Source: Streptomyces rapamycinicus NRRL 5491 (GTDB lineage: Bacteria > Actinomycetota > Actinomycetes > Streptomycetales > Streptomycetaceae). From it: a stretch of 64,000 nt of DNA. Position 1 is the first letter of the stretch, and each line of letters starts with the position of its first letter. The translations under genes and the position numbers were made by a program. The stretch lies in the NCBI RefSeq assembly GCF_024298965.1, contig NZ_CP085193.1, positions 8,804,001 through 8,868,000 on the forward strand. The letters are read 5' to 3'. The notes below the pieces were generated by a model. It saw only the letters and a list, made by a program, of their open reading frames with translations. It made no database searches and was not told where the DNA came from. Positions 47,987-56,734 of this stretch are shown piece by piece.

Positions 47987-48083
47987 GGCTGCTTCCAGCG
48001 GCGCTCGGGCTGCTTCCAGCGGTACCCGGCTGCTTCCAGCGGTACCCGGGCTGCTTCCAGCGCGATCCGGGCTACTCCCAGCG
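47987..48083. repeat. five-copy tandem repeat of about 20-21 bases
   Basis: The core GGCTGCTTCCAGCG starts at 47987, 48008, 48028 and 48049, with a degenerate fifth copy at 48070. Spacers are GCGCTCG, GTACCC or CGATCC. The repeat runs to, and slightly into, the 3' end of the ABC permease gene; the last copy overlaps its stop codon. It looks like slippage growth outward from the coding end. Confidence 0.85.
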
Positions 48084-48845
48084 GAAGAAGCGGGCCGCCG
48101 TGCCCAGCCCCAGCACCGCCCAGACCGCCAGGATTCCCAGATCCCGCCACGGCATCCCGGCCCCGTCCTGGAGGACGTCCCGCAGCCCGCCCGAGAGCGC
48201 CGAGATCGGCAGCAGCTCCAGCGCGCTCCGCACGGCGCCCGGGAACTTGTCCAGCGACACGATGACGCCCCCGGACACGAGCAGCAGCAGGAAGACCAGA
48301 TTGGCGGCGGCCAGCGTCGCCTCGGCCTTCAGCGTGCCCGCCATCAGCAGCCCGAGGCCGGAGAACGCCGCGGTGCCGAGGATCAGCAGCAGCGCCACGG
48401 AGAGCGGGTCGCCGTGCGGCGACCAGCCGAGCGCCAGCGCGATCGCGGTCAGCAGCACGATCTGCATCACCTCGGTGACCAGCACGGCGCAGGTCTTGGC
48501 GGCCATCAGCCCCCACCGCGGCAGCGGTGAGACGGCGAGCCGCTTGAGCACGCCGTAGCGCCGCTCGAAGCCGGTGGCGATGGCCTGTCCGGTGAACGCC
48601 GTGGACAGCACGGCGAGCGCCAGCACGCCGGGCGCCAGGAAGTCCACCGTGCTGCCGTCCGAGCCGGTGTCGACGATGTCGACGGTGCTGAAGAGCACCA
48701 GCACCAGGGACGGGATGACGACGGTCAGCAGCAGCTGTTCGCCGTTGCGCAGCAGCATCCGGGTCTCCAGGGCGGCCTGCGCCCGGATCATCCGCGGCAG
48801 CGGGGCCGCCCCCGGCTTGGGGAGAAAAGTGCCCGTGGCGGTCAC
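48072..48845 (-). CDS. ABC-2 type transporter permease
   Basis: 257 residues with six hydrophobic segments, typical of ABC-2 (drug/polyketide exporter-like) permeases: MLLRNGEQLLLTVVIPSLVL in the N-terminal region, LAVLSTAFTGQAIATGFERRYGVLKRL as the conserved loop, then WAVLGLGTAARFFRWE at the end. It overlaps the ATPase gene by four bases (GTGA). Substrate is unknown. Confidence 0.9.
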   Translation of the reverse strand: MTATGTFLPKPGAAPLPRMIRAQAALETRMLLRNGEQLLLTVVIPSLVLVLFSTVDIVDTGSDGSTVDFLAPGVLALAVLSTAFTGQAIATGFERRYGVLKRLAVSPLPRWGLMAAKTCAVLVTEVMQIVLLTAIALALGWSPHGDPLSVALLLILGTAAFSGLGLLMAGTLKAEATLAAANLVFLLLLVSGGVIVSLDKFPGAVRSALELLPISALSGGLRDVLQDGAGMPWRDLGILAVWAVLGLGTAARFFRWE

Positions 48846-49768
48846 GCTCGCAGCTCCTTACCGGTGAGCTCCAGGAAGACGTCCTCGAGGGTGTGCCGCT
48901 CGACCGAGATCCGGTCCGGCATCACCCCGTTCTGCGCGCACCAGGAGGTGACGGTGGCCAGCATCTGGGGGTTGACCTTGCCGGTGACGCGGTACGAGCC
49001 GGACGTCAGCTCGGCGGCCGTGGAGTCGGCGGGCAGCGCCTTGAGCAGCGAGGCCAGGTCGAGCGCGGGGCGGCCGATGAAGCGCAGGGTGTTCTCGGCG
49101 CCGCCCCGGCACAGCTCCTCCGGGGTGCCCCGGGCGATCACCTTGCCGCCGTCGATGATCGCCACGTCGTCGGCGAGCTGCTCGGCCTCGTCCATGTAGT
49201 GGGTCGTCAGCATCACGGTGACCCCGTCGTCCCGCAGATCGCGGATGAGGTCCCAGGTGGCGCGGCGGGCCTGCGGGTCGAGCCCGGCGGTCGGCTCGTC
49301 GAGGAAGACCAGCTCGGGGCGGCCGACGACGGCCATGGCGAGCGCGAGCCGCTGCTGCTGGCCCCCGGAGAGCCGCCGGTAGGTGGTCCGGCCGCAGGAG
49401 CCGAGACCGAGCCGCTCGATCAGCAGATTCACCTCCACCGGATGCGCGTGGAGGGAGGCGGTGTGGCGCAGCATCTCCTCTGCGCGCGCGCCGGAGTAAA
49501 CGCCTCCGGACTGGAGCATCACCCCGACCCGGGGGCGCAGCGCCGGGGCGTCCGAGACCGGGTCGAGCCCGAATATCCGGACCGTCCCGGCGTCGGGGCG
49601 GCGGTACCCCTCGCAGGTCTCGACGGTGGTGGTCTTACCGGCTCCGTTGGGGCCCAGAACGGCGGTCACGGTGCCCCGGCCGACGGACAGATCGAGCCCG
49701 TCGACCGCGGTCTTCGGGCCGTACCGCTTGACCAGGCCGACGATGTCGACCGCGGGCTCTTCTCGCAT
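48842..49768 (-). CDS. ABC transporter ATP-binding protein
   Basis: 308 residues. Walker A GPNGAGKTT at 39-47, the Q-loop region VGVMLQSGGVY, signature RLSGGQQQRLALA, Walker B ELVFLDEPTAGLDP and H-loop LTTHYMDEAEQ are all intact. The C-terminal part (TLEDVFLELTGKELRA) is the DrrA-like extension. With the permease it forms a two-gene exporter. The gene is divergent from the suf regulator, with which it shares a 195-base control region. Confidence 0.95.
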   Translation of the reverse strand: MREEPAVDIVGLVKRYGPKTAVDGLDLSVGRGTVTAVLGPNGAGKTTTVETCEGYRRPDAGTVRIFGLDPVSDAPALRPRVGVMLQSGGVYSGARAEEMLRHTASLHAHPVEVNLLIERLGLGSCGRTTYRRLSGGQQQRLALAMAVVGRPELVFLDEPTAGLDPQARRATWDLIRDLRDDGVTVMLTTHYMDEAEQLADDVAIIDGGKVIARGTPEELCRGGAENTLRFIGRPALDLASLLKALPADSTAAELTSGSYRVTGKVNPQMLATVTSWCAQNGVMPDRISVERHTLEDVFLELTGKELRA

Positions 49769-49878
49769 GCCCGGCAGTCTACGAATCCCGGGGCCGTCCG
49801 TGGGCGGCAGGGCCGGAAGCCGTGGCGCCCGCTGTCCGGGCCCGGAGGCGTCGCCGCAGGTGAGCCCCGGTCTCGGAG

Positions 49879-49892
49879 TTAGGCAGACCTAA
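49879..49892. promoter_or_regulatory. iron-box-like palindrome (candidate DmdR/IdeR site)
   Basis: TTAGGCAGACCTAA has perfect 5-base arms and matches 12 of 14 positions of the right part of the actinobacterial iron box as I remember it (TTAGGCTCACCTAA). It lies 72 bases upstream of the suf regulator start and 111 bases from the ABC gene start. It could tie suf expression, or the exporter, to iron. Confidence 0.45.
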
Positions 49893-49950
49893 GTGACGTA
49901 CCACACCGGAACCGGCGATCTCCTCGCTTGTGGATCGCCGGGGAATTACG

Positions 49951-49964
49951 CAACAATGGTGTTG
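49951..49964. promoter_or_regulatory. SufR-type operator overlapping the sufR start codon
   Basis: The 14-base sequence CAACAATGGTGTTG is CAAC-N6-GTTG, the inverted repeat described for cyanobacterial SufR. It ends on the first base of the GTG start codon, so bound regulator would block transcription initiation of a leaderless or short-leader mRNA. Autoregulation is the natural reading. Confidence 0.62.
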
Positions 49965-50764
49965 TGAAATACGCGAGCGAGGCTCCGAACGAACGCGCGG
50001 CCGAAGCGGCCGCGCGGTCCGGCATGCCCGCGTCCGCGCCGGAAGAGCAGCACGGCACCCGCAACCGGGTGGCGCGCTCCATCCTCGACCACGGCCCCTC
50101 CACCGCGGCGGAGCTCGCCCTGCGGCTGGAGCTGACCCAGGCGGCCGTCCGCCGCCACCTGGACACCCTCGTTGCCGACGGCGTCGTCGAGCCCCGGGAG
50201 AAGAGGGTGTACGGGGCGCGGGGGCGCGGCCGCCCGGCCAAGGTCTTCGCGCTCACCGACTGCGGTCGCGACGCCTTCGACCAGGCCTACGACAAGCTCG
50301 CCGTCGACGCTCTCCGCTGGATCGAGCAGAGCGCCGGAGGCGGTGAGGCGGGGCGTGCCGCGGTCGCGGCGTTCGCCCGCGCCAGGCTCGCCGCCCAGGC
50401 GGAGGAGTACCGCGGCGCCGTCGAGGCCGCCGCCCCCGGCGGCCGCACCGAAGCGCTCGCCGGAGCACTCTCCGCGGACGGGTACGCTGCTACGGCGCGC
50501 AGCGCGCCGGTCGGCGAACAGCTCTGCCAGCACCACTGCCCGGTCGCCCACGCAGCCGAGCGATATCCGCAGCTGTGTGAGGCGGAGACCGAGGTCTTCT
50601 CCCAGCTGCTCGGAACCCATGTGCAGCGTCTGGCCACCATCGCCCACGGCGACGGGGTGTGCACGACGTTCGTTCCGAAGACCGGCAAGGTCGAGAAGGC
50701 CGACACCAGCACCACCAAGACCACCACCGCATCTGCCAGCACGGCCGGGAGGAACCCCGCATGA
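49964..50764 (+). CDS. sufR: SufR-type iron-sulfur transcriptional regulator of the suf operon
   Basis: 266 residues from GTG at 49964. The N-terminal winged helix ([40 protein letters not shown]) binds DNA. The C-terminal half has Cys188, Cys192, Cys205 and Cys233 (CQHHC, LCEAE, GVCTTF), in the spacing expected for ligands of the sensing cluster. The holo-protein would repress suf when cluster supply is adequate. A Thr/Ser/Lys-rich tail ends the protein. The stop overlaps the sufB start by four bases. Confidence 0.9.
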   Translation: MKYASEAPNERAAEAAARSGMPASAPEEQHGTRNRVARSILDHGPSTAAELALRLELTQAAVRRHLDTLVADGVVEPREKRVYGARGRGRPAKVFALTDCGRDAFDQAYDKLAVDALRWIEQSAGGGEAGRAAVAAFARARLAAQAEEYRGAVEAAAPGGRTEALAGALSADGYAATARSAPVGEQLCQHHCPVAHAAERYPQLCEAETEVFSQLLGTHVQRLATIAHGDGVCTTFVPKTGKVEKADTSTTKTTTASASTAGRNPA

Positions 50765-52182
50765 CTCTCCCCACGGAGACCGCTCACCCCGAGCTTGAGG
50801 GCCTGGGCAACTACGAGTACGGCTGGGCCGACTCCGACGTGGCCGGCGCCTCGGCCAAGCGCGGCCTCTCCGAGGAGGTCGTACGCGACATCTCGGGGAA
50901 GAAGTCCGAGCCGGAGTGGATGCTCAAGCTCCGCCTCAAGGGCCTGAAGCTCTTCGGCAAGAAGCCCATGCCCACCTGGGGCTCGGACCTGTCGGGTATC
51001 GACTTCGACAACATCAAGTACTTCGTCCGCTCCACCGAGCAGCAGGCCGCCTCCTGGGAGGACCTGCCCGAGGACATCAAGAACACGTACGACAAGCTGG
51101 GCATCCCGGAGGCCGAGAAGCAGCGCCTCGTCGCGGGTGTCGCGGCCCAGTACGAGTCCGAGGTCGTCTACCACCAGATCCGTGAGGACCTGGAGGAGCA
51201 GGGCGTCATCTTCCTGGACACCGACACCGCGCTCAAGGAGCACCCGGAGCTCTTCAAGGAGTACTTCGGCACCGTGATCCCGGCGGGCGACAACAAGTTC
51301 GCCTCGCTGAACACGGCGGTCTGGTCCGGCGGCTCGTTCATCTACGTGCCGAAGGGCGTGCACGTGGAGATCCCGCTGCAGGCGTACTTCCGCATCAACA
51401 CCGAGAACATGGGCCAGTTCGAGCGGACGCTGATCATCGTCGACGAGGACGCCTACGTCCACTACGTCGAGGGCTGCACCGCGCCGATCTACAAGTCGGA
51501 CTCGCTGCACTCCGCGGTCGTCGAGATCATCGTCAAGAAGGGCGCCCGCTGCCGCTACACGACCATCCAGAACTGGTCGAACAACGTCTACAACCTGGTC
51601 ACCAAGCGCGCCGTGGCCTACGAGGGCGCGACCATGGAGTGGGTCGACGGCAACATCGGCTCCAAGGTGACCATGAAGTACCCCGCCGTCTACCTGATGG
51701 GTGAGCACGCCAAGGGCGAGACCCTGTCCATCGCCTTCGCGGGCGAGGGCCAGCACCAGGACGCCGGCGCCAAGATGGTCCACATGGCCCCCCGCACCTC
51801 GTCGAACATCGTCTCCAAGTCGGTGGCGCGCGGCGGTGGCCGCACCTCCTACCGCGGTCTGATCGAGATCGGCGAGGGCGCCGAGGGCTCCAAGTCCAAT
51901 GTGCTGTGCGACGCCCTGCTCGTCGACACGATCTCCCGCTCGGACACCTACCCGTATGTGGACGTCCGCGAGGACGACGTGTCCATGGGCCATGAGGCGA
52001 CCGTCTCCAAGGTCAGCGACGACCAGCTCTTCTACCTGATGAGCCGCGGACTGTCCGAGGACGAGGCCATGGCGATGATCGTGCGCGGCTTCGTCGAGCC
52101 GATCGCGCGCGAGCTGCCCATGGAGTACGCGCTGGAGCTCAACCGGCTGATCGAGCTGCAGATGGAGGGCGCGGTCGGCTGA
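50761..52182 (+). CDS. sufB: Fe-S cluster assembly protein SufB
   Basis: 473 residues from ATG at 50761. SufB is the scaffold on which the cluster is built, in a complex with SufC and SufD. Seen: [60 protein letters not shown] with the conserved Cys, [19 protein letters not shown], and the helical C terminus [24 protein letters not shown] overlap with sufR. Full length. Confidence 0.97.
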   Translation: MTLPTETAHPELEGLGNYEYGWADSDVAGASAKRGLSEEVVRDISGKKSEPEWMLKLRLKGLKLFGKKPMPTWGSDLSGIDFDNIKYFVRSTEQQAASWEDLPEDIKNTYDKLGIPEAEKQRLVAGVAAQYESEVVYHQIREDLEEQGVIFLDTDTALKEHPELFKEYFGTVIPAGDNKFASLNTAVWSGGSFIYVPKGVHVEIPLQAYFRINTENMGQFERTLIIVDEDAYVHYVEGCTAPIYKSDSLHSAVVEIIVKKGARCRYTTIQNWSNNVYNLVTKRAVAYEGATMEWVDGNIGSKVTMKYPAVYLMGEHAKGETLSIAFAGEGQHQDAGAKMVHMAPRTSSNIVSKSVARGGGRTSYRGLIEIGEGAEGSKSNVLCDALLVDTISRSDTYPYVDVREDDVSMGHEATVSKVSDDQLFYLMSRGLSEDEAMAMIVRGFVEPIARELPMEYALELNRLIELQMEGAVG

Positions 52183-52273
52183 CGCCACCCCCTCCCCGCC
52201 CGGCGGGGGCCGAAGCCTCCGCCCGGGCACCCCACTCAGGCCCATCAGGCAGAAAGAGAGCAGTACGACAGCC

Positions 52274-53443
52274 ATGGCTGAAACCATCCCGGCCGGATCC
52301 ACCACGGACGGCGTCATCCAGGTGGGCCAGCCCACCGATGCCCGGGTGAGCGCGCCCGCGTCGTACGACGTGGCCGACTTCCCGGTGCCCCACGGCCGCG
52401 AGGAGGACTGGCGGTTCACCCCCCTGGAGCGGCTGCGCGGTCTCCACGACGGCACGGCCGTCGCCGACGGCGGCGTCAAGGTCGAGGTGACCGCCCCCGC
52501 GGGCGTCACGGTCGAGACCGTGGGCCGTGACGACGCGCGCCTGGGGAAGGCCGGCAAGCCGGTGGACCGGGTGGCGGCGCAGGCGTACAGCTCCTTCGAG
52601 AAGGCATCGGTCGTCTCGGTGCCCAAGGAGACGGTGCTCACCGAGCCGGTGCGGATCGCCGTGCACGGCGAGGGCGGCACCGCCTTCGGCCACCAGGTGA
52701 TCGAGATCGGCGCCTTCGCCGAGGCGGTCGTGGTCATCGACCACACCGGTGACGCCACGGTCGCCGCCAATGTGGAGTACCTGATCGGCGACGGCGCCAA
52801 GCTCACCGTGGTCTCGGTCCAGGACTGGGACGACACCGCGGTCCACGCCGGTCAGCACACCGCGCTGGTCGGCCGGGACGCCACCTTCAAGTCCGTGGTC
52901 GTCACCTTCGGCGGCGACCTGGTGCGGCTCCACCCGCGGGTCGTCTACGGCGCCCCGGGCGGTGAGGCCGAGCTCTACGGCCTGTACTTCACCGACAACG
53001 GCCAGCACCAGGAGCACCGGCTCTTCATCGACCACGACACCCCGCACTGCCGCAGCAACGTGGCCTACAAGGGCGCGCTGCAGGGCGCGGAGGCGCACGC
53101 GGTGTGGATCGGCGATGTGCTGATCCGGGCCGCCGCGGAGGGCACCGACACCTACGAGCTCAACCGCAACCTGGTCCTCACCGACGGCGCCCGCGTCGAC
53201 TCGGTGCCGAACCTGGAGATCGAGACCGGTGAGATCGTCGGCGCCGGTCACGCGAGCGCGACCGGTCGCTTCGAGGACGAGCAGCTGTTCTACCTGATGG
53301 CGCGCGGCATCCCGGCCGACGAGGCCCGTCGGCTGGTGGTCCGCGGCTTCTTCGCCGAGCTCGTCCAGCAGATCGGGCTCCCCGAGCTGGAGGAGCGGCT
53401 GATCGCCAAGATCGAGGCCGAGCTGGAGGCGTCCGTAGGATGA
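52274..53443 (+). CDS. sufD: Fe-S cluster assembly protein SufD
   Basis: 389 residues. SufD is the SufB paralogue in the SufBCD complex and is needed for iron acquisition. Seen: GREEDWRFTPLERLRGL, the beta-helix body (VVFGGDLVRLHPRVVYGAPG-like segment), FIDHDTPHCRSNVAYKGALQ with the conserved His, GHASATGRFEDEQLFYLMARG, and the SufBD-type C terminus. It lies 91 bases after sufB, with AGAAAGAGAG upstream, and overlaps the ferredoxin gene by four bases. Confidence 0.96.
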   Translation: MAETIPAGSTTDGVIQVGQPTDARVSAPASYDVADFPVPHGREEDWRFTPLERLRGLHDGTAVADGGVKVEVTAPAGVTVETVGRDDARLGKAGKPVDRVAAQAYSSFEKASVVSVPKETVLTEPVRIAVHGEGGTAFGHQVIEIGAFAEAVVVIDHTGDATVAANVEYLIGDGAKLTVVSVQDWDDTAVHAGQHTALVGRDATFKSVVVTFGGDLVRLHPRVVYGAPGGEAELYGLYFTDNGQHQEHRLFIDHDTPHCRSNVAYKGALQGAEAHAVWIGDVLIRAAAEGTDTYELNRNLVLTDGARVDSVPNLEIETGEIVGAGHASATGRFEDEQLFYLMARGIPADEARRLVVRGFFAELVQQIGLPELEERLIAKIEAELEASVG

Positions 53444-53763
53444 CCCCGACCTTCGTACGCGTCTGCGCGCTGGACGAACTCGAGGAAGACACCCCCAAGC
53501 GGGTCGAGCTCGAGGGCGTGCCGGTCGCTCTGGTGCGCACCGAGGGCGAGGTGTTCGCGGTCAACGACATCTGCTCGCACGCGAACGTCTCGCTGTCCGA
53601 GGGCGAGGTGGAGGACTGCCAGATCGAGTGCTGGCTGCACGGCTCCAGCTTCGACCTGCGCACCGGAAAGCCGTCCGGCCTCCCCGCGACGCGCCCGATC
53701 CCCGTGTACCCCGTAAAGATCGAAGGGGACGATGTGCTCGTCTCCGTCACCCAGGAGTCCTGA
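53440..53763 (+). CDS. Rieske-type [2Fe-2S] ferredoxin in the suf operon
   Basis: 107 residues. Cluster ligands Cys45-x-His47 (DICSHANVSL) and Cys64-x-x-His67 (ECWLHGSSFDL) give a Rieske centre as in the ferredoxin subunits of bacterial ring dioxygenases. No oxygenase gene is nearby. Its place between sufD and sufC suggests it supplies electrons for cluster assembly, as is usual in actinobacteria (inference). The ATG overlaps the sufD stop. Confidence 0.93.
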   Translation: MTPTFVRVCALDELEEDTPKRVELEGVPVALVRTEGEVFAVNDICSHANVSLSEGEVEDCQIECWLHGSSFDLRTGKPSGLPATRPIPVYPVKIEGDDVLVSVTQES

Positions 53764-53770
53764 GGCACCC

Positions 53771-54535
53771 ATGGCCACGCTTGAGATCAACGACCTGCAC
53801 GTTTCCGTCGACGCCGAGGGCGGCCCCCGCGAGATCCTGCGCGGTGTCGACCTGACCGTGAAGCAGGGCGAGACGCACGCCATCATGGGCCCCAACGGCT
53901 CCGGCAAGTCCACCCTGGCCTACTCGCTCGCCGGTCACCCGAAGTACACGGTCACCGGCGGCACCGTGACGCTGGACGGCGAGGACGTGCTCGCGATGTC
54001 CGTCGACGAGCGCGCCCGCGCCGGTGTCTTCCTCGCCATGCAGTACCCGGTCGAGGTCCCCGGCGTCTCGGTCTCCAACTTCCTGCGTACCTCCGCGACC
54101 GCGATCCGCGGCGAGGCGCCCAAGCTGCGCACCTGGGTGAAGGAGGTCAAGGAGGCCATGGAGCGCCTCCACATCGACCCCTCCTTCGCCGAGCGGAATG
54201 TGAACGAGGGCTTCTCCGGCGGTGAGAAGAAGCGCCACGAGATCCTCCAGCTGGAGCTGCTGAAGCCGGCCATCGCGATCCTCGACGAGACCGACTCCGG
54301 CCTCGACGTGGACGCGCTGCGGGTGGTCTCCGAGGGCGTCAACCGGGTCCGCGAGGCCGGCCAGGTGGGCACCCTGCTGATCACCCACTACACCCGCATC
54401 CTGCGGTACATCAAGCCCGACCACGTCCACGTCTTCGCGGCGGGCCGGATCGCCGAGTCCGGCGGTCCCGAGCTCGCCGACAAGCTGGAAGAAGAGGGCT
54501 ACGAGGAGTACGTGAAGGGAGGCGCGTCCGAGTGA
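53771..54535 (+). CDS. sufC: Fe-S cluster assembly ATPase SufC
   Basis: 254 residues from ATG at 53771, seven bases after the ferredoxin stop. It is a soluble ABC ATPase that drives SufBCD. Seen: MGPNGSGKSTLAYSLAGHP (Walker A), AMQYPVEVPGVSVSNFL (Q-loop), NEGFSGGEKKRHEILQ (signature), AILDETDSGLDVDALR (Walker B) and LITHYTRILRYI (H-loop). The stop overlaps the sufS start. Confidence 0.98.
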   Translation: MATLEINDLHVSVDAEGGPREILRGVDLTVKQGETHAIMGPNGSGKSTLAYSLAGHPKYTVTGGTVTLDGEDVLAMSVDERARAGVFLAMQYPVEVPGVSVSNFLRTSATAIRGEAPKLRTWVKEVKEAMERLHIDPSFAERNVNEGFSGGEKKRHEILQLELLKPAIAILDETDSGLDVDALRVVSEGVNRVREAGQVGTLLITHYTRILRYIKPDHVHVFAAGRIAESGGPELADKLEEEGYEEYVKGGASE

Positions 54536-55788
54536 CACAGTTGCCGGGCCTCCTCGACACCGAGGCGATCCGTAAGGACTTCCCGATCCTGGACCGGGTC
54601 GTCCACGACGGCCAGCGGCTCGTCTACCTGGACAACGCGGCGACCTCGCAGAAGCCGCGCCAGGTGCTGGACGTGCTGAACGACTACTACGAGCGCTCCA
54701 ACGCCAATGTGCACCGGGGCGTCCATGTGCTCGCGGAGGAGGCCACGGCGCTGTACGAGGGCGCCCGCGACAAGGTCGCCGCCTTCATCAACGCTCCCAG
54801 CCGCGACGAGGTGATCTTCACCAAGAACGCGTCGGAGTCCCTCAACCTGGTCGCCAACATGCTCGGCTGGGCCGATGAGCCCTACCGGGTGGACCAGGAC
54901 ACCGAGATCGTCATCACCGAGATGGAGCACCACTCCAACATCGTTCCGTGGCAGCTGCTCTCGCAGCGCACCGGCGCGAAGCTGAAGTGGTTCGGCCTCA
55001 CCGAGGACGGCCGCCTCGACCTGTCGGAGATAGAGCAGATCATCACCGAGAAGACCAAGGTCGTCTCGTTCGTGCTGGTCTCCAACATCCTCGGTACGGT
55101 CAACCCGGTCGAGGCGATCGTCCGCCGCGCCCAGGACGTCGGCGCCCTCGTGGTGATCGACGCCTCCCAGGCCGCCCCGCACATGCTGCTGGACGTGCAG
55201 GCGCTCCAGGCCGACTTCGTGGCCTTCACCGGCCACAAGATGTGCGGTCCGACCGGTATCGGGGTGCTGTGGGGCCGCCAGGAGCTGCTGGAGGACCTGC
55301 CTCCGTTCCTCGGCGGCGGCGAGATGATCGAGACCGTCTCCATGCACTCGTCCACCTACGCCCCGGCGCCGCACAAGTTCGAGGCCGGTACGCCCCCGAT
55401 CGCCCAGGCCGTCGGCCTCGGCGCGGCCGTGGACTACCTCACCTCGATCGGCATGGACAACATCGCCCGCCATGAGCACGCCCTCACGCACTACGCGGTC
55501 GGCAGGCTCCTGGAGGTCCCGGACCTGCGCATCATCGGCCCCACCACGGCCGAGGAGCGCGGTGCCACGATCTCCTTCACGCTCGGCGACATCCACCCCC
55601 ACGATGTGGGCCAGGTGCTGGACGAGCAGGGGATCGCGGTCCGGGTGGGCCACCACTGCGCCCGCCCCGTATGCCTGCGCTACGGAATTCCGGCGACCAC
55701 CCGAGCGTCGTTCTATCTGTACTCCACGCCGGCCGAGGTCGACGCCTTGGTGGAGGGCCTGGAGCACGTACGGAACTTCTTCGGGTAG
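54532..55788 (+). CDS. sufS: SufS-type cysteine desulfurase
   Basis: 418 residues from GTG. It takes sulfur from cysteine, using PLP, and passes it to SufU. Seen: LVYLDNAATSQKPRQVLDVL, EMEHHSNIVPWQLL, the PLP lysine Lys236 in AFTGHKMCGPTGIGVLWG, and the persulfide Cys376 in VRVGHHCARPV. Type II desulfurase layout and length. GTGA overlap with sufC; sufU starts 12 bases on. Confidence 0.98.
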   Translation: MTQLPGLLDTEAIRKDFPILDRVVHDGQRLVYLDNAATSQKPRQVLDVLNDYYERSNANVHRGVHVLAEEATALYEGARDKVAAFINAPSRDEVIFTKNASESLNLVANMLGWADEPYRVDQDTEIVITEMEHHSNIVPWQLLSQRTGAKLKWFGLTEDGRLDLSEIEQIITEKTKVVSFVLVSNILGTVNPVEAIVRRAQDVGALVVIDASQAAPHMLLDVQALQADFVAFTGHKMCGPTGIGVLWGRQELLEDLPPFLGGGEMIETVSMHSSTYAPAPHKFEAGTPPIAQAVGLGAAVDYLTSIGMDNIARHEHALTHYAVGRLLEVPDLRIIGPTTAEERGATISFTLGDIHPHDVGQVLDEQGIAVRVGHHCARPVCLRYGIPATTRASFYLYSTPAEVDALVEGLEHVRNFFG

Positions 55789-55799
55789 GGGCGTGCCGC

Positions 55800-56264
55800 G
55801 TGAAGCTGGATTCGATGTACCAGGACGTCATCCTGGACCACTACAAGAACCCCCACGGCCGGGGGCTGAGGAACGGCGACGCAGAGGTACACCATGTCAA
55901 TCCCACCTGCGGTGACGAGATCACGCTCCGGGTGCGGCTTGACGGCGACACCATCAAGGACGTGAGCTACGAGGGCCAGGGCTGTTCCATCAGCCAGGCC
56001 AGCGCCTCGGTGCTCAACGAGCTGCTGGTGGGCAAGGAGCTGGCCGAGGCCCGCAGAATCCAGGAGACCTTCCTGGAGCTGATGCAGTCCAAGGGCAAGG
56101 CCGAGCCGGACGACGCCATGGAGGAGGTGCTGGAGGACGCGATCGCGTTCGCCGGTGTCTCCAAGTACCCGGCCCGGGTGAAATGCGCCCTGCTGAGCTG
56201 GATGGCCTGGAAGGACGCCACGGCGCAGGCACTGGGCGAGACCGCCGGAGGGAAGACCGCATGA
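55800..56264 (+). CDS. sufU: SufU sulfur-transfer protein
   Basis: 154 residues from GTG at 55800. It accepts sulfur from SufS through a zinc-bound cysteine. Seen: MYQDVILDHYKNPHGRG, Cys37 in NPTCGDEI, Cys62 in GQGCSISQAS and Cys129 in RVKCALLSWMAW, the zinc and sulfur ligands. The insert between the second and third Cys is longer than in IscU, typical of SufU. ATGA overlap with the next gene. Confidence 0.96.
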   Translation: MKLDSMYQDVILDHYKNPHGRGLRNGDAEVHHVNPTCGDEITLRVRLDGDTIKDVSYEGQGCSISQASASVLNELLVGKELAEARRIQETFLELMQSKGKAEPDDAMEEVLEDAIAFAGVSKYPARVKCALLSWMAWKDATAQALGETAGGKTA

Positions 56265-56596
56265 CTGAGAACGCCACCACCACCAAGCCCGCCAGCGAGG
56301 AAGAGGTCCGCGAGGCCCTGTACGACGTCGTGGACCCCGAGCTGGGCATCGACGTGGTCAACCTCGGTCTGGTCTACGGCATCCATGTCGACGACGGCAA
56401 TATCGCCACCATCGACATGACGCTCACCTCGGCGGCCTGTCCGCTGACCGATGTCATCGAGGACCAGGCCAAGTCCGCGACCGACGGCATCGTGAACGAG
56501 CTGCGGATCAACTGGGTCTGGATGCCGCCGTGGGGCCCGGACAAGATCACCGACGATGGGCGTGAGCAGCTGCGGGCGCTCGGCTTCAACGTCTGA
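56261..56596 (+). CDS. sufT: SufT-like MIP18/DUF59-family Fe-S assembly factor
   Basis: 111 residues. The DUF59 (MIP18) fold shows EVREALYDVVDPELGIDVVN, LGLVYGIHVDDGNI and TSAACPLTDVIEDQAKS with the conserved Cys, then WVWMPPWGPDKITDDGREQL. Family members help mature cluster proteins. It is the last gene of the suf operon and is followed at once by a very stable terminator. Confidence 0.93.
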   Translation: MTENATTTKPASEEEVREALYDVVDPELGIDVVNLGLVYGIHVDDGNIATIDMTLTSAACPLTDVIEDQAKSATDGIVNELRINWVWMPPWGPDKITDDGREQLRALGFNV

Positions 56597-56616
56597 CAGC
56601 TCCCCCCAGGGCTTTT

Positions 56617-56652
56617 CGAGCGGCCCCCGCGCTTCGGCGCGGGGGCCGCTCG
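56617..56652 (+). terminator. suf operon terminator
   Basis: A perfect 16-base stem (CGAGCGGCCCCCGCGC at 56617-56632 with 56637-56652) closed by a TTCG tetraloop, 20 bases after the last suf stop. Confidence 0.88.
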
Positions 56653-56694
56653 TATGTCCGGACCCGGCGCTGTCCGGACCCGCCGCGGCTGGTT

Positions 56695-56734
56695 GTGTAC
56701 GGCCGTACGCATCGTTGTGTACGCTTGTACGCAT
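56695..56734. promoter_or_regulatory. two operator-like sites before the SMR gene
   Basis: Two direct copies of GTGTACG-N4-GTACGCAT begin at 56695 and 56717, 22 bases apart (two helical turns). Each is a near-palindrome around TGTACG/CGTACG. The second runs into the ATG at 56733. They are plausible binding sites for the TetR protein encoded two genes on. Confidence 0.6.

Noticed and set aside
47987..48083. Tandem repeats considered as a CRISPR array
   Set aside because: Units are contiguous, with 6-7-base spacers that themselves repeat; no cas genes nearby.
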